From Anagrus nilaparvatae (lineage: Eukaryota; Arthropoda; Insecta; Hymenoptera; Mymaridae), in contig JAKSXM010000137.1 of NCBI GenBank assembly GCA_022575985.1, positions 22,090,001-22,154,000 on the forward strand: 64,000 nucleotides of DNA, in the 5' to 3' direction. The notes under the pieces were generated by a model. The model saw only the letters and a program-made list of their open reading frames with translations. It was not told the DNA's origin and did no database searches. Numbering within the stretch: the first letter of the stretch is position 1; every line of letters begins with the position of its first letter. Positions 26,396 to 39,435 of the stretch are shown here, piece after piece. The position numbers were made by a program, and so were the translations under genes.

Positions 26396-29300
26396 TTGTA
26401 ATAGTTAAAGATTAATTTTCAATTTTTATTTTTTGAGCGTGCAGCGGCCACTAGATTTGCTTTTATGGAATAAAAAAAATTAATTCAGGTTACAAGTCAT
26501 ACTTGAATAAAAAAATTTTTTTAAATCCGCTTACCGCTAATTAAATTTATTTTTTTTTTTTTTTATTTATGAAAATGCAATTATAAATTAGAACTTTTTT
26601 AATATAATAATTATTAATTTATTGAATTAAGTTGTTTTCATCATAGTTTATGCAATTTCCTCGATAATTAAAGCAATTGTTTTGAAGTTCAAGTGGAGTA
26701 AAACAGTTGACAATGTATTAATCGAAAATTCTATTGATCAGCTGTCCATTAAAACTTTATAAATGCAGTATACCCTGACTATAAATATAAACAAATATGA
26801 ATTAAATTCTGAGTTATATAGCAATAACAATAAATATAACTGGTTTTATGTTATATAAATTTTAAAGTAAAAATAATTACGTTTTAAAATAAATAAAATT
26901 ATCCTATTAGAACAGAAACGCAGGTAAACCGAAAAAAAAATGGATATACTGAAAATACTTACGTGGAAGTTACCTTAATTATATAAATTAAACGATATAA
27001 TTACAAGAGTTTGCGAATACTTATGCGCTAGGGGAAATTTCTGTCCTCACTTTTCTCCTTCGGAGTTTTTCAAGTTAGGTAAACATTAAAGCGTTAAAAG
27101 AACGGACATTAACAACCCCCGGAGGCATTCGAGTGTATATATATATTTATATATTTAGAGTTGCAAGAGGAAGGAAAAGGTCTATCGGGTTAAAAATATA
27201 AATGAGAGAGAGTGATAGAGAAAGTTTAGCTAGTTAAGAACGGAAGGAAACACAGGAGACACTTGGGTTAATTGCACATTTTAATCCAAAATGTTGCCTC
27301 GTATAAAATACAAGTTGCAGTAAACCATGCGTCTATTTAGTTATCTTTCTTAAATACAGAGTAAAACAATAATTTTTTTTTTCTTTTTTTTTTCTTCTTA
27401 AACTGCTGTTTTATAGGATAAATAAATAATGGTATATGGGCTGTAGTTGTTAAACGTAGTACTATAGCATATTTAGTTACTTGGTGATAATGTCGGTTAG
27501 AAAAAAAAATGCGATTGATACAAATCTTCCTTAAGTGCTGCTATAAGCCATTTTAGCGAATTGAATTTATTTATTTTCTCATGGGTATTATATCCTTAAG
27601 GATCTTAAGATTATCGCTTTTAAAAATAATAAAAAAAAAAACTTTTTGTCAGCATTTTAAAAAATTTATATTACTTTAAGATATACGCTTTTTTAATTAA
27701 ATAAATTTTTTTTTTTTAATTTTAAATTAATGTTAATTATATGTTAAAGTGAACTTTTTAAGCATGTTTAATTTATAATGTACAGTAATTTTTATCTTTT
27801 TAATTAAATTGTACTTTTACATACTTAGGGAGAGGGAATTTATAATTAAAAGTTAAATACATAGTTAAAGCTCCAGTACTTAAAATGTACTTATTGAAGT
27901 ATTTATAGAACTTGGAACATGTTCATAGGAAGAAGTACTCGAAAAAGTCCCTTTTAAAAAGAGGGGTGCAAAAAAGTGACTTTCAATAATTAATTTTAGA
28001 AATTCACCTATTAATCAAAAAGTAAAAATAATGTGCTTACCAAGCTGAGTATTAATATTTCCCAAACCACATTTCCAGATGTTAATGCCATAAGTGTTTT
28101 TAGAAACACAACGTCTACTAAATACGTTATTTTAATAACAATCCAAAATTTGATTTTGAAAGTTTTTTAAAAGAAATTCTTTATGAGGTTACGTTGTCAA
28201 AATAAATTCCGAAAAGAATTAAAATGAAAATCATTTTTTTTTTAAGAATTAAACTAAAAATAATTACTTTTAAAAAAATTAAATAAACATTCATTCTTTT
28301 CTGGGTAACAAAAAATTCTTTTAGGTTTGGTGTGTACTTTCATCTATATTAATTTTCAAAGCATTTAGTTTAAATTGAATAATTATTTACAAAATATTTT
28401 GATGTGATATTAATTTATTATCGATAATTGAACTCAATTTCTGCAGCGAATTATTGCTATATAAATCAATATCTTTATTTGTTAACCGATTAAGTAAATT
28501 AATTTGGGTATTTGATTTATAAATTGTAAATGTAGAAAGGAGTTAATACTGTGTATTAAATTTACATTACCTTTAAACAAAATTTTGACTAATGACTTAG
28601 AAAAATTATTCAATTGTAACTAAAATATTTATTAGCTTTAAATAATTTTTTATAAATAACTTTTATATCTTTTTTAGAATGTTTTCTGTCATAAATTTAA
28701 GGAATTTATTTTCTAAAAAAATAGGAAAATTATCATGATAACGTTTTTTTACAAAAAAAAAAAAAACGAAAACTACTTTTGGAAAAGGGTGTTTGTAATT
28801 TCAGGAGTGGTAAACGTTATTTGGTACGTTGGATCAAACTTTCGATTGACCAACAACCGAAAAATTATACCTATAGATACGTTTTAAGCTTTTTGAAAAT
28901 ATTTTGTGTCTTTAGTGTTGGACACACACAATTTCTAAGCAGCTACTGGCGACTTCCAGTACTCCTCGCATTATTTGTTTTACAAAATCCTAATTTTGTA
29001 AAAAAAAATATTTGACCTTTTTCGGAAGTACTAATTTATCCTAAAGTTAAGCTTAAATAGCAAAAAAAAATTATTGAATAAATTAAAAATTAAATTTTAT
29101 TGTACATAATTTAATACTATAAAATTGTAGGGTTTTCCTTAATAAAAAAGAGGTAATTTCTAGCTTATATTATTGCTGATTATATTATGCATTCATATTT
29201 TCTTCCATAAAACTGTCATATTTCTTGATTATTTCAGTCGATAAAAATGTTAATATTCTAAGTTTAATATGAATAAATAAAAATAACTTTTTTTCGGTAT

Positions 29301-29639
29301 CAAGTATATATATATATATGACATTTAATATTATTATCATAGGATTTTAGTAGTAAATGTTATAATCTAAAATTACATCTACGCTTAGTTATAATATCTA
29401 TAATATTGACTTTTATGCTGATCTTGTTAATGATAATAACGCTATTTCATCATATCTGTAAAAATAAAAAAGAAATTTTTTATGAATATTTTTTTATTTT
29501 TTAAATATTGCAAAGAAAAAAAGCAATTATTATTTTTATTTTATAATATAGTATATTTATTTCCATGATCGTAAAACAGAATTTTCCAGATCCTATGTAA
29601 ATTATCATTACTACAGTCATTTGGTGCAATCAAGGGTAA
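26396..29639. other. AT-rich non-coding stretch
   Basis: No gene was recognised. About 27090-27260 is purine-rich and slightly less AT-rich, with GAGAGAGAG near 27204, and could be transcribed, but no ORF or splice pattern supports this. A half-copy of the GTACACACCAAA-type inverted-repeat element is at 28278-28337, and a dispersed-repeat relative lies at about 27905-27990. Confidence 0.5.
28278..28337. mobile_element. Half-copy of GTACACACCAAA inverted-repeat element
   Basis: It reads TTCTTTTCTGGGTAACAAAA then CTTTTAGGTTTGGTGTGTAC, matching the right arm of the element at 43695-43861. The left arm is missing or too diverged to see. Confidence 0.6.
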
Positions 29640-31050
29640 TTTTAACAGATTTTTGATTTTTTGGCAAATAACCACGTTTTGAGACCTCAGGAAGCTTAAA
29701 AACCGGTTTTTAAAAAAAGTCTGTATGTGTGTGTGTGTGTATGTATGTATGTGTGTATGTATGTAATCGGTGATGTTTCACAAACATTGTGGAATTAAGA
29801 CCTAATTTTTTTTTCAAAAATTTTTTTATCAAAAAAGCTCGAGGTACTTTTTTTTTTTTTAATTTGGATGTAATACCTCATTTATTTCCACGAAAGTACT
29901 TATATTTGAAAGTATGATTTTTACTCGATATCTCGAATCTGATACTTAATTTTTTGAAAATTTTTTTCCAAAAATTTTTGTCATAAAAAATACAAAAAAC
30001 AACAAATTTTATTTTCTTTTTGGACGTAGTACCTAATTTATTTCTATGAGGGTACTAGTTTTAGAAAGTTCGTTTATAGTCATTTTTTGGATCTAATACC
30101 GTATTTTTTCAAAAATTTTTTTTCAAAATTAAAAAAACAAATAAATTAAAAAAACTGCAATATTTTTTCTTTTTTTGGGTGTAATACCTAGGTAATTTAA
30201 TTCCATGAAAGCACTAATATCTGAAAATATTGTAACGGGTGATACTTCACAACCATTATTGAATCAAGACCTAATTTTTTTTCCTAAAATTTTTTCATCG
30301 AAAAATCTCAAAATACTTTTTTTTTTTAATTTGGATGTAATACCTCATTTATTTCCATGAAAGTACTTGTATCTAGAAGTATCATTTTTACTCGATATCT
30401 CAAATCTGATACTTAATTTTTTGAAAATTATTTTCCCAAAAATTTTGTCATAAAAAAATACAAAAAACACCAAATTTTATTTTCTTTTTGGACGTAGTAC
30501 CTAATTTATTTCTATGAAAGTACTAGTTTTAGAAAGTTCATTTATAAAAATTTTTTGGATCTGATATCGAATTTAAAAAAAAATTTTTTTTGAAAATAAA
30601 AAAAAACAAAAAAATAAAAAAACCTGCAATATTTTTTTTTTTGGGTTTAATTAATACTTCATTTAATTCCATTAAAGTACTAATATTTAAAAATATTGTA
30701 ACCGGTAATATTTCACAACCATTATGGAATTAAGACCTAATTTTTTTTTTTTTAATTTTTTCATCAAAAAATCTCAAACCATTTTTTTTTTTTTAATTTG
30801 GATGTAATACCTCATTTATTTCTATGAAAGTACTTATATTTGAAAATATGGTTTTTATTCGATATCTCGAATCTGATAAATAATTTTTTGAAAATTTGTT
30901 CCAAAATTTTTGAACAATAAAAAAAACTTTTAAAAGTTAATAGAAATGTATGTATATGATTGCATGCTTGTAATTGGTAATATCTGTGGCATATGAAATA
31001 TTAAGCTCATTGTTTGAGGAACCTTAGTGCCAGCTAGTTGGCAGGGTATT
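29640..31050. repeat. Satellite-like foldback repeat block, copy 2
   Basis: It is collinear with the 8580-9900 part of the first block. It begins GATTTTTTGGCAAATAACCA, contains GAAGCTTAAAAACCGGTTTT and a GT-rich tract at about 29726-29762, and then has higher-order units opening at about 29763, 30235 and 30698. It ends GTTTGAGGAACCTTAGTGCC then AGCTAGTTGGCAGGG, almost identical to 9866-9893 in copy 1. The sharp shared ends suggest a mobile unit rather than random satellite spread. The inverted left part of copy 1 is absent here. No ORF was seen. Confidence 0.8.
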
Positions 31051-34000
31051 TTATAAAGTAATAGAATATAAATATATTAAAAGATACAAATAATTAAGTT
31101 TAAATTTCAAAAGTTTATATTAACATAACCTTATTTATTTATTTTAAATGAATTTGATGAAATCATACCTATATCTTTATACAAAATATATAAAATAAAT
31201 AATCCCCCTACAGAAAGTATTATAAGTAGCAATAAATCCTAAATCCTTAACGGTTCATGTTTCATATACATATATATTTATAAAATGACTGAAAATCTAC
31301 CGTAAGTTAAAACGATTATAAGTTAAAATCGGCTTAATCCTAGTTTCTAAAGTATTTTCTTTGGGAAATAAATATTCGCAAAAGGAGTAGTATACCAGTG
31401 TTCGCGAGGAATTAGAGGTAAAAGAAATAAAGTATATACAATATGAGAAACTTGTAAAAGCCTTGCATAATTACACATGCATACACATAAAAACAAATAT
31501 ACAAAAGAAGAAAACTAATAAAGTCAAGTTAATTTAGTTCACTCTCTGTTACAGTCACATAATAATTGGTTTTTAAAGTCCAACACCTGCAAGAAACTTT
31601 ATTATAAGTAATGACTTATATATTTAAGAAAGAAAACTTTTCTTCTTGGACTGTTATGTTCACTAAAATTACCAAATGTATTAATTCAAGTGAATGTAAT
31701 AGAATGTCGATTTATGTAATTAACCAACTATGTAAAATTATGTTATTTAAAATAAAATTATCAGAAAATTTTAAAATATTTTATTCAAAACTATAACTTT
31801 ATCACATAAAAAAAGCTTAACGTGCTGACTTTTAATATAATTTTAACTATTTTGCCTCTCACTGTTTATTTATTTATTAACCTAGCACCTAATATACTAA
31901 ATTTTTTCAACCTCTTTTTTGACCAAAATAGTGTCACAAAACACCCCTTCCTATGATTGATCTATATTGAATTTGTTTTTTGCAAGATTATTGATGAAAT
32001 TAATATAAAAAATTCACCATAACTACACAAATGATTCGAGCTAGTTTCAAAACATAAAATAAGTATAAAAGTTTTCATTTGAAATAAAAATAAAAAGTTG
32101 TAATTAAAATTTAATTGGTTAAAAAAGTATTTGCTTTTTCGATATTAATTAAAATTTTAATTATTATTTGTGTAATCAAAGAAAGAATCTTATTGAATAA
32201 ACGTATTAAACTAAATCTAAGGATTATAAAATATATGATTATTCAAATCTAATATAAGACGATTAGAAAAGCTTGAAAATTTACTAGAAGCTGAAGGTAC
32301 TTTGAATGGCGTTATTTTAACGTTTGAAAATCCGGCTTTTGTGGGTTTGAATTTATAACTGTATAAGTGGTATATAACTTAATTAACGAAGATGGTTTAC
32401 GATATTTGGTCAATTTCTCTTAAGTTATATTTTTTTTTTTAAGAAATTTTTTTTTAAATTATTAGTTCCTTATCTTTCAGCCAATGATTAGAAATGTTTC
32501 TGAAATTTTTAAGTCCCCTTTTTTCCTAGAGGAAAATATTTAAAATTTCATATCTTTCAATAGTTAATACTATACCGAATAAGAAATATTCTTCAGAAAT
32601 TATCTTAGCTACTAAAAATAACCTAAACTGAAATAGGTAAAAAATTAATGATTGATTTTTCTTCTTATTAAGAACTTAAACAACAAGAACTTTGAAAAAA
32701 AATTTCAAATGTTTTTTTTTTCAAATTTCATTGTCTTTGTTACGACATGGAAACTAATGAAAGATTATTATAGAATATCTTGTTTCAAAAAATAGCAAAA
32801 TTAAGCACTTTTATCGTAAAAGAAAATGTTAAATAGGCAATAAAATCAAAAACAAAGGGTATAGGTTTTTTAAGAATAAAAAAAAGAAAGAAAAAAAATA
32901 TCGAGTACCTATATATTATTAAAAGCTTTAACCATTAGAGTAGCTTTTATTAGCAATTTAAAGGGGATGGTCGTTTCATTATATAGCTCTTCAAAAATGT
33001 ATTATAGATTTTCATCATTATTATGGTATTCACTTAAGAGGTACTATTATAAATCTTATAAAATAAACGTTGATTTAAGAAGACAAAAATGTTTAGGTAA
33101 AAAATTTTTTTTGCGATTTTAAAAAATTATTTTAAAAATTTACAGTTAATTAAATTATAGTAAATATTTAATATAAAAATTCTTGTAAATTATTGATAAT
33201 ATTTTATTATAAATTTTTAATATATATGGAACTACAGTTTCTATCTAATGTTTCCTTCTACATTCATATGTTGAAATTGATATACATATATACATAAGAG
33301 CCACAATACTGAGGCTAACCACGGTTACGGTATGAATTCCGTTGATATATTATGAAAATTATGCAAATTATGTATACATAATATCAATGACACACGATAA
33401 TAAACATATACTTATTTGATACCCATGTGATTAGAGAAATTGCATCAAAAATTCAAATTATATTCTATTAGAGGGTTTGTAATAATCCAAGATGATTTAA
33501 TATGGTATTTTCGGGAAAAAGGAGTTTTTTGTTTCTCAAAGCAAAATCTAATATTTTCCAATAATAGCCTAAATATTATTTAATTCAAATAATTCATTAA
33601 GACCCATGACCTGAAAAATAAAGAATGGTCCAAACCACACAAAAATTATAAAAAAATTTATAAATTGACTTTGCCTCGAATGGTGAACTGTGATTCGAGT
33701 TATCCCTGTTTTTATAGCCAAGGATCATACATAATTTTTCTTTGTAAGTGGTAAGAGAGTAAGTAAACATTTTACGGAGGCGCAGTAGTAGAAAATTTTT
33801 TTATTGCTTTTATTTTTCTATTTCTATTTAAAAGGTTTAATTTAAATACCTTCTGTTTAGTATAAACTGTGGTATCGTTGCGCACTAAATTTTTTTGATA
33901 CGCAAAATCATCTACTGCGCAATATAATGTATCGAAATAGTTGTATCAATGCGCAGTAAAGTTTGTTAAGAGATTTTCAATTAATAGAGTAAACCAACGA

Positions 34001-34072
34001 ATTGTTTGATGCTTAAATTAGGGTATGTAGCAGATGCAGAATTCAAATTAGATCCCTAAACTAACTTAGAAA
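31051..34072. other. AT-rich stretch, nothing firm
   Basis: No gene was recognised. Near 33870-33960 the word TGCGCA recurs three times within about 90 bp (for example GCGCACTAAA and GCGCAGTAAA), a short unexplained similarity. Confidence 0.5.
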
Positions 34073-34077
34073 CGCCA

Positions 34078-34790
34078 CACAGTGGGGCAAAACGGTCAAA
34101 AATCGCTCTTGGACTCAATTTTTGAGCTATTCACTTAAAACCGGTATTAAACTACTTCTAAAAGTATCTAATTTCATGTGTCACTGCGGCTTTTTTGATT
34201 TTCTTTTACGAATTACCTGTCAGCCAAAAGCGCAAATTTAACGAAATTTCAAAATTAGCAAAAATTTAAAAATTTTATATTTCCAATTTAAAGTGTTTTG
34301 CACTTAATTTTTTTACTGTTTACTCAACCTTTCTATAAGGGATAATTGTTTTTTATATATTTTATATATATATTCTGTATATATATACATATATATATTT
34401 CTGGATAAATTTTTATAGAAAGCGAAAAACATTGTAATTTGAAGTAAAACTGAAATTATTTATGTAATATTTATGCCAGAATATATATTTAAAATATATG
34501 TAACGCAATTATCCCTTATATATAGATTGAGTAAACAGTAAAAAAATTAAGTATAAAACACTTTAAATTCAAAATATAAAATTTTGAAATTTTTGCTAAT
34601 TTTGAAATTTTGTTAAATTTGCGCTTTTGGCTGGCAGTCTCGCTGACAGCTAATTAGTAAAAAAAAAAATCAAAAAAGCCGCAGTGACACATGAAATTAG
34701 ATACTTCTAGAAGTAGTTTAAAACCGGTTTTAAGTGAATAGCTCAAAAATTGAGTTCAAGAGCGATTTTTGACCGTTTTGCCCCACTGTG
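34078..34790. mobile_element. Transib-like foldback MITE with CGCCA target duplication
   Basis: The element is 713 bp and nearly palindromic. Inverted arms of about 270 bp start CACAGTGGGGCAAAACGGTC and include TTTTTGAGCTATTCACTTAA, then TGTGTCACTGCGGC and GCGCTTTTGGCTG-like words. The 5-bp direct repeat CGCCA flanks both ends (34073-34077 and 34791-34795). CACARTG termini with a GC-rich 5-bp target duplication are known hallmarks of the Transib superfamily, relatives of the RAG1 recombinase source. There is no transposase here, so it would depend on a helper elsewhere. The classification is inferred from the termini and target duplication alone; the element boundaries themselves are clear. 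Confidence 0.8.
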
Positions 34791-34795
34791 CGCCA

Positions 34796-35087
34796 TAATA
34801 CTTTAAAATTTAATGTGTCCATAGGTTAATTTTAAAAGTGATTATTTATAATCATAGTATTTTAGCCCGTGTGAATATTTAATAGAAAATCTCATGTATT
34901 ATTTTAAGCATATTATTAAACGTGTATATAAGCTCATTTTCTGTTTAAAACGTTATAATATATACATATGCGTACAAGTTATCTCATCGTCAGACTGGAA
35001 TAATATAGTATTAATGAACATCGATTTAAGAGACTCAAGGGACAAACTCCATAGGATATATCCTCACTATACTCTTCCTTCTATAAC
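34796..35087. other. Spacer between two foldback elements
   Basis: Short AT-rich sequence without a recognised feature. Confidence 0.5.
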
Positions 35088-37257
35088 CCCGGGGAATTAT
35101 AAAAATGATTTGCCCAGATCTAAATAGATTTAAAATGTGATCAGATCAAGCATAAGTTAATTAAGGCAAAACTGAGCAAGTATGGAGTGATACGTTGTAG
35201 TATGTACTAAACTGGATTTTGGCACGATCTGGGTATATCTGAAAAAAAATGTAATCACGAAACCGTATCTGCTGAGATTGACTCTTACTTTTATATGGGT
35301 AAGAACATAATACAACTATATCAGGACAAATTTATTAGCGTTGAGTCATATTATCTAATATCAAAAAAAATTTATTTGAATTAATTTGAGCTAGAAAATT
35401 ACAATTAAAAAAAATTATTATAATATTTATTTATTTAATTTACAATAATTAAAATTTTTTTCTAATCTAAATTAAAAATTTTTAAATTAAAAAAAAAAAA
35501 TGGTACAAAAGGTATATTTTTAAAGAAAAATAATCAAATATCCGCCATAATTTAAATCATTAAAATTAAATTATTCATTTCTTTAAAAAGTTTTAAATTA
35601 AAATCTTTAGAGTAAAATTTCATCTCTGCGGATAGCTATTTTTGAGATTAAATTTTTAGAAGTGAAATCAAAAACTAAAGTACTTAGAAAAATAACTTTT
35701 ATTTACACTTCTTATAGTCAACAATTAGAATTATTCCTGAAAGTTACAAGTAAAAATCTTATTTAGAAAAAAAGCTATGAAGAGTTAAAGTTAAATTTCA
35801 TTGCTAACGGACAACTATTTTTGAGATTAAATATCTAGAAGTGAAATCAAAAACTAAAATACTTAGAAAAATTATTTTTATTTACACTTCTTATAGTTAA
35901 CAATTAGAATTATTTCTGAAAGTTACAAGTAAAAATATTATATAGAAAAAAAATTATGAATAGTTAAAGTTAAATTTCATTGCTAACGGACAACTATTTT
36001 TGAGATTAAATATCCAGAAGTGAAATCAAAAACTAAAATACTTAGAAAAATGATTTGTATTTATTCTTTTTATAGCCAACAATTAGAACTATTTCTGAAA
36101 ATTATAAGTCTTCCTCTCAACTAGAAGAAAAATTATTTCTATATAGTTTAAAATCTTTCATTTTTCAAGTTTTCCTCGGTAAATAAAAAATTGAATTTCA
36201 AAGATATACTAAACAAGGAATTTTTTTTTCCAGTTGAGATAAAGACTTGACATTTTCAGAAATAGTTCTAATTGTTGGCTATTAAAAGAGTAAATAAAAA
36301 TTAATTTTCTAAGTATTTTAGTTTTTGATTTCACTTCTGGACTTTTAATCTCAAAAATAGTTGCCCCGCTGGAATGGAATTTAACTTTAACTCTTCATAA
36401 CTTTTTTTCTAAATAAGATTTTTACTTGTAACTTTCAGGAATATTTCTAATTGTTAACTATAAGAAGTGTAAATAAAAATTATTTTACTAAGTATTTTAG
36501 TTTTGGTTTTCACTTCTGGACTTTTAATCTCAAAAATAGTTGTCCGTTAGCAATGAAATTTAACTTTAACTCTTCATAACTTTTTTTCTAAATAAGATTT
36601 TTACTTGTAACTTTCAGAAATAATTCTAATTGCTGACTATAAGAAGTGTAAATAAAAATTATTTTTCTAAGTACTTTAGTTTTTGATTTCACTTCTGGAA
36701 ATTTAATCTTAATAGTTGTCCGGTAGGAATGAAAAACTATTATTAGGTAATTTGTCGTTTATTTTTCTGAAAGAGTTACTTGAAATTTTTATAAATAATG
36801 AATAAGTTTTAATAATTGTCAGAAATATTTCCATAATGTTTTTTAAAATATATTTACGGCTTTAATAGGAAATAAGAAAAAATTGTAATAAAAAAATGAA
36901 ATAGTATTTTTAAAATTTCATTTCATTTAATTTTCAGTATTTGAATACAAAAAAAATTAATGTATTTATTTATGTTACTTGGTATAAATAAAAAATAATT
37001 TTTTGTACTTATACAAGAATAATGAACCTTAAACAACGAAGCCGCGGTGGTCTAGCGGTAAAGTTCAAGACTAGTAAGTTGAAAAGTCGCGTTCGATCCT
37101 CTGCTCGAGCTATTTTTTTTTTTTTTTTTTTTTTCGAAAATTGTATGCGTTTAGATATAAGAAAATATAACTATATAATGCCAAAATCCGTATCTGATCA
37201 GATCTGGGTATTCAGACTTCATCAGATCTGGACAGAAATAAAATAAAATTCCCCGGG
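35088..37257. mobile_element. 2.17-kb TIR element with inverted satellite arms, copy 1
   Basis: It begins CCCGGGGAATTATAAAAATG and ends with the imperfect inverse TTATTTTATT-like stretch plus AATTCCCCGGG. Subterminal CAGATC/GATCTG words are clustered at both ends, like transposase binding sites. Inside are three ~179-bp direct units (landmark GAGATTAAAT at 35644, 35823 and 36002). About 100 bp of loop follows, then about three units in inverted order (landmark AATCTCAAAAA near 36348 and 36526, diverged near 36705). A tRNA-like unit with T22 lies near the right end. AC flanks the element on both sides. No transposase ORF is present. The superfamily is unknown. Confidence 0.85.
37041..37134 (+). 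ncRNA. tRNA-like Pol III unit (A box, B box, T22), in element copy 1
   Basis: The ~70-nt segment 37041-37110 contains TGGTCTAGCGGT, which fits the Pol III A box, and GTTCGATCC, which fits the B box, at tRNA-like spacing. A 22-T run at 37113-37134 would terminate Pol III. TTCAA and TTGAA flank the expected anticodon region and can pair. The acceptor stem (GCCGCGG against CTCGAGC) pairs poorly, so it is a degenerate or SINE-like tRNA relative rather than a working tRNA. Transcription is an inference from the promoter boxes only. Confidence 0.5.
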
Positions 37258-37264
37258 ACAATCT

Positions 37265-39433
37265 CCCGGGGAATTATAAAAATGATTTGCCCAGATCTAA
37301 ATAGATTTAAAATGTGATCAGATCAAGCATAAGTTAATTAAGGCAAAACTGAGCAAGTATGGAGTGATACGTTGTAGTATGTACTAAACTGGATTTTGGC
37401 ACGATCTGGGTATATCTGAAAAAAAATGTAATCACGAAACCGTATCTGCTGAGATTGACTCTTACTTTTATATGGGTAAGAACATAATACAACTATATCA
37501 GGACAAATTTATTAGCGTTGAGTCACATTATCTAATATCAAAAAAAATTTATTTGAATTAATTTGAGCTAGAAAATTACAATTAAAAAAAATTATTATAA
37601 TATTTATTTATTTAATTTACAATAATTAAAATTTTTTTCTAATCTAAATTAAAAATTTTTAAATTAAAAAAAAAAAAATGGTACAAAAGGTATATTTTTA
37701 AAGAAAAATAATCAAATATCCATAATTTAAATCATTAAAATTAAATTATTCATTTCTTTAAAAAGTTTTAAATTAAAATCTTTAGAGTAAAATTTCATCT
37801 CTGCGGATAGCTATTTTTGAGATTAAATTTTTAGAAGTGAAATCAAAAACTAAAGTACTTAGAAAAATAACTTTTATTTACACTTCTTATAGTCAACAAT
37901 TAGAATTATTCCTGAAAGTTACAAGTAAAAATCTTATTTAGAAAAAAAGCTATGAAGAGTTAAAGTTAAATTTCATTGCTAACGGACAACTATTTTCGAG
38001 ATTAAATATCTAGAAGTGAAATCAAAAACTAAAATACTTAGAAAAATTATTTTTATTTACACTTCTTATAGTTAACAATTAGAATTATTTCTGAAAGTTA
38101 CAAGTCAAAATATTATATAGAAAAAAAATTATGAATAGTTAAAGTTAAATTTCATTGCTAACGGACAACTATTTTTGAGATTAAATATCCAGAAGTGAAA
38201 TCAAAAACTAAAATACTTAGAAAAATGATTTGTATTTATTCTTTTTATAGACAACAATTAGAACTATTTCTGAAAATTATAAGTCTTCCTCTCAACTAGA
38301 AGAAAAATTATTTCTATATAGTTTAAAATCTTTCATTTTTCAAGTTTTCCTCGGTAAATAAAAAATTGAATTTCAAAGATATACTAAACAAGGAATTTTT
38401 TTTTCCAGTTGAGATAAAGACTTGACATTTTCAGAAATAGTTCTAATTGTTGGCTATTAAAAGAGTAAATAAAAATTAATTTTCTAAGTATTTTAGTTTT
38501 TGATTTCACTTCTGGACTTTTAATCTCAAAAATTGTTGCCCCGCTGAAATGGAATTTAACTTTAACTCTTCATAACTTTTTTTCTAAATAAGATTTTGAT
38601 TTGTAACTTTCAGGAATAATTCTAATTGTTGACTATAAGAAGTGTAAATAAAAATTATTTTACTAAGTATTTTAGTTTTGGTTTTCACTTCTGGACTTTT
38701 AATCTCAAAAATAGTTGTCCGTTAGCAATGAAATTTAACTTTAACTCTTCATAACTTTTTTTCTAAATAAGATTTTTACTTGTAACTTTCAGAAATAATT
38801 CTAATTGCTGACTATAAGAAGTGTAAATAAAAATTATTTTTCTAAGTACTCTTTAGTTTTTGATTTCACTTCTGGAAATTTAATCTTAATAGTTGTCCGG
38901 TATGAATGAAAAACTATTATTAGGTAATTTGTCGTTTATTTTTCTGAAAGAGTTACTTGAAATTTTTATAAATAATGAATAAGTTTTAATAATTGTCAGA
39001 AATATTTCCATAATGTTTTTTAAAATATATTTACGGCTTTAATAGGAAATAAGAAAAAATTGTAATAAAAAAATGAAATAGTATTTTTAAAATTTCATTT
39101 CATTTAATTTTCAGTATTTGAATACAAAAAAAATTAATGTATTTATTTATGTTACTTGGTATAAATAAAAAATAATTTTTTGTACTTATACAAGAATAAT
39201 GAACCTTAAACAACGAAGCCGCGGTGGTCTAGCGGTAAAGTTCAAGACTAGTAAGTTGAAAAGTCGCGTTCGATCCTCTGCTCGAGCTATTTTTTTTTTT
39301 TTTTTTTTTTCGAAAATTGTATGCGTTTAGATATAAGAAAATATAACTATATAATGCCAAAATCCGTATCTGATCAGATCTGGGTATTCAGACTTCATCA
39401 GATCTGGACAGAAATAAAATAAAATTCCCCGGG
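37265..39433. mobile_element. 2.17-kb TIR element with inverted satellite arms, copy 2
   Basis: It is nearly identical to copy 1 in the same orientation, with scattered substitutions, a 3-bp deletion (TATCCGCCATAA becomes TATCCATAA), a 2-bp insertion near 38851 and a changed A-run length. It is flanked by CT on both sides. Only 7 bp (ACAATCT) separate it from copy 1. Removing both elements and one copy of each 2-bp duplicate restores a simple sequence, CTATAACAATCTCATG. Two independent insertions five bases apart would explain this better than a plain tandem duplication. No ORF was seen. Confidence 0.85.
39218..39311 (+). ncRNA. tRNA-like Pol III unit (A box, B box, T run), in element copy 2
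   Basis: It has the same A box and B box as the copy at 37041 and is also followed by a long T run. It is preserved without visible change in the boxes despite substitutions elsewhere in the element. Confidence 0.5.
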
Positions 39434-39435
39434 CT

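Noticed and set aside
37041..37110. A functional nuclear tRNA gene
   Set aside because: The A and B boxes are good, but the acceptor stem and T stem pair poorly and the anticodon loop is too long, so it is called tRNA-like only.
37022..37246. 74-codon frame at the right end of the 2.17-kb element
   Set aside because: It runs through the tRNA-like unit and the T22 tract (poly-Phe) and is better explained as the Pol III unit; its counterpart in copy 2 is equally incidental.
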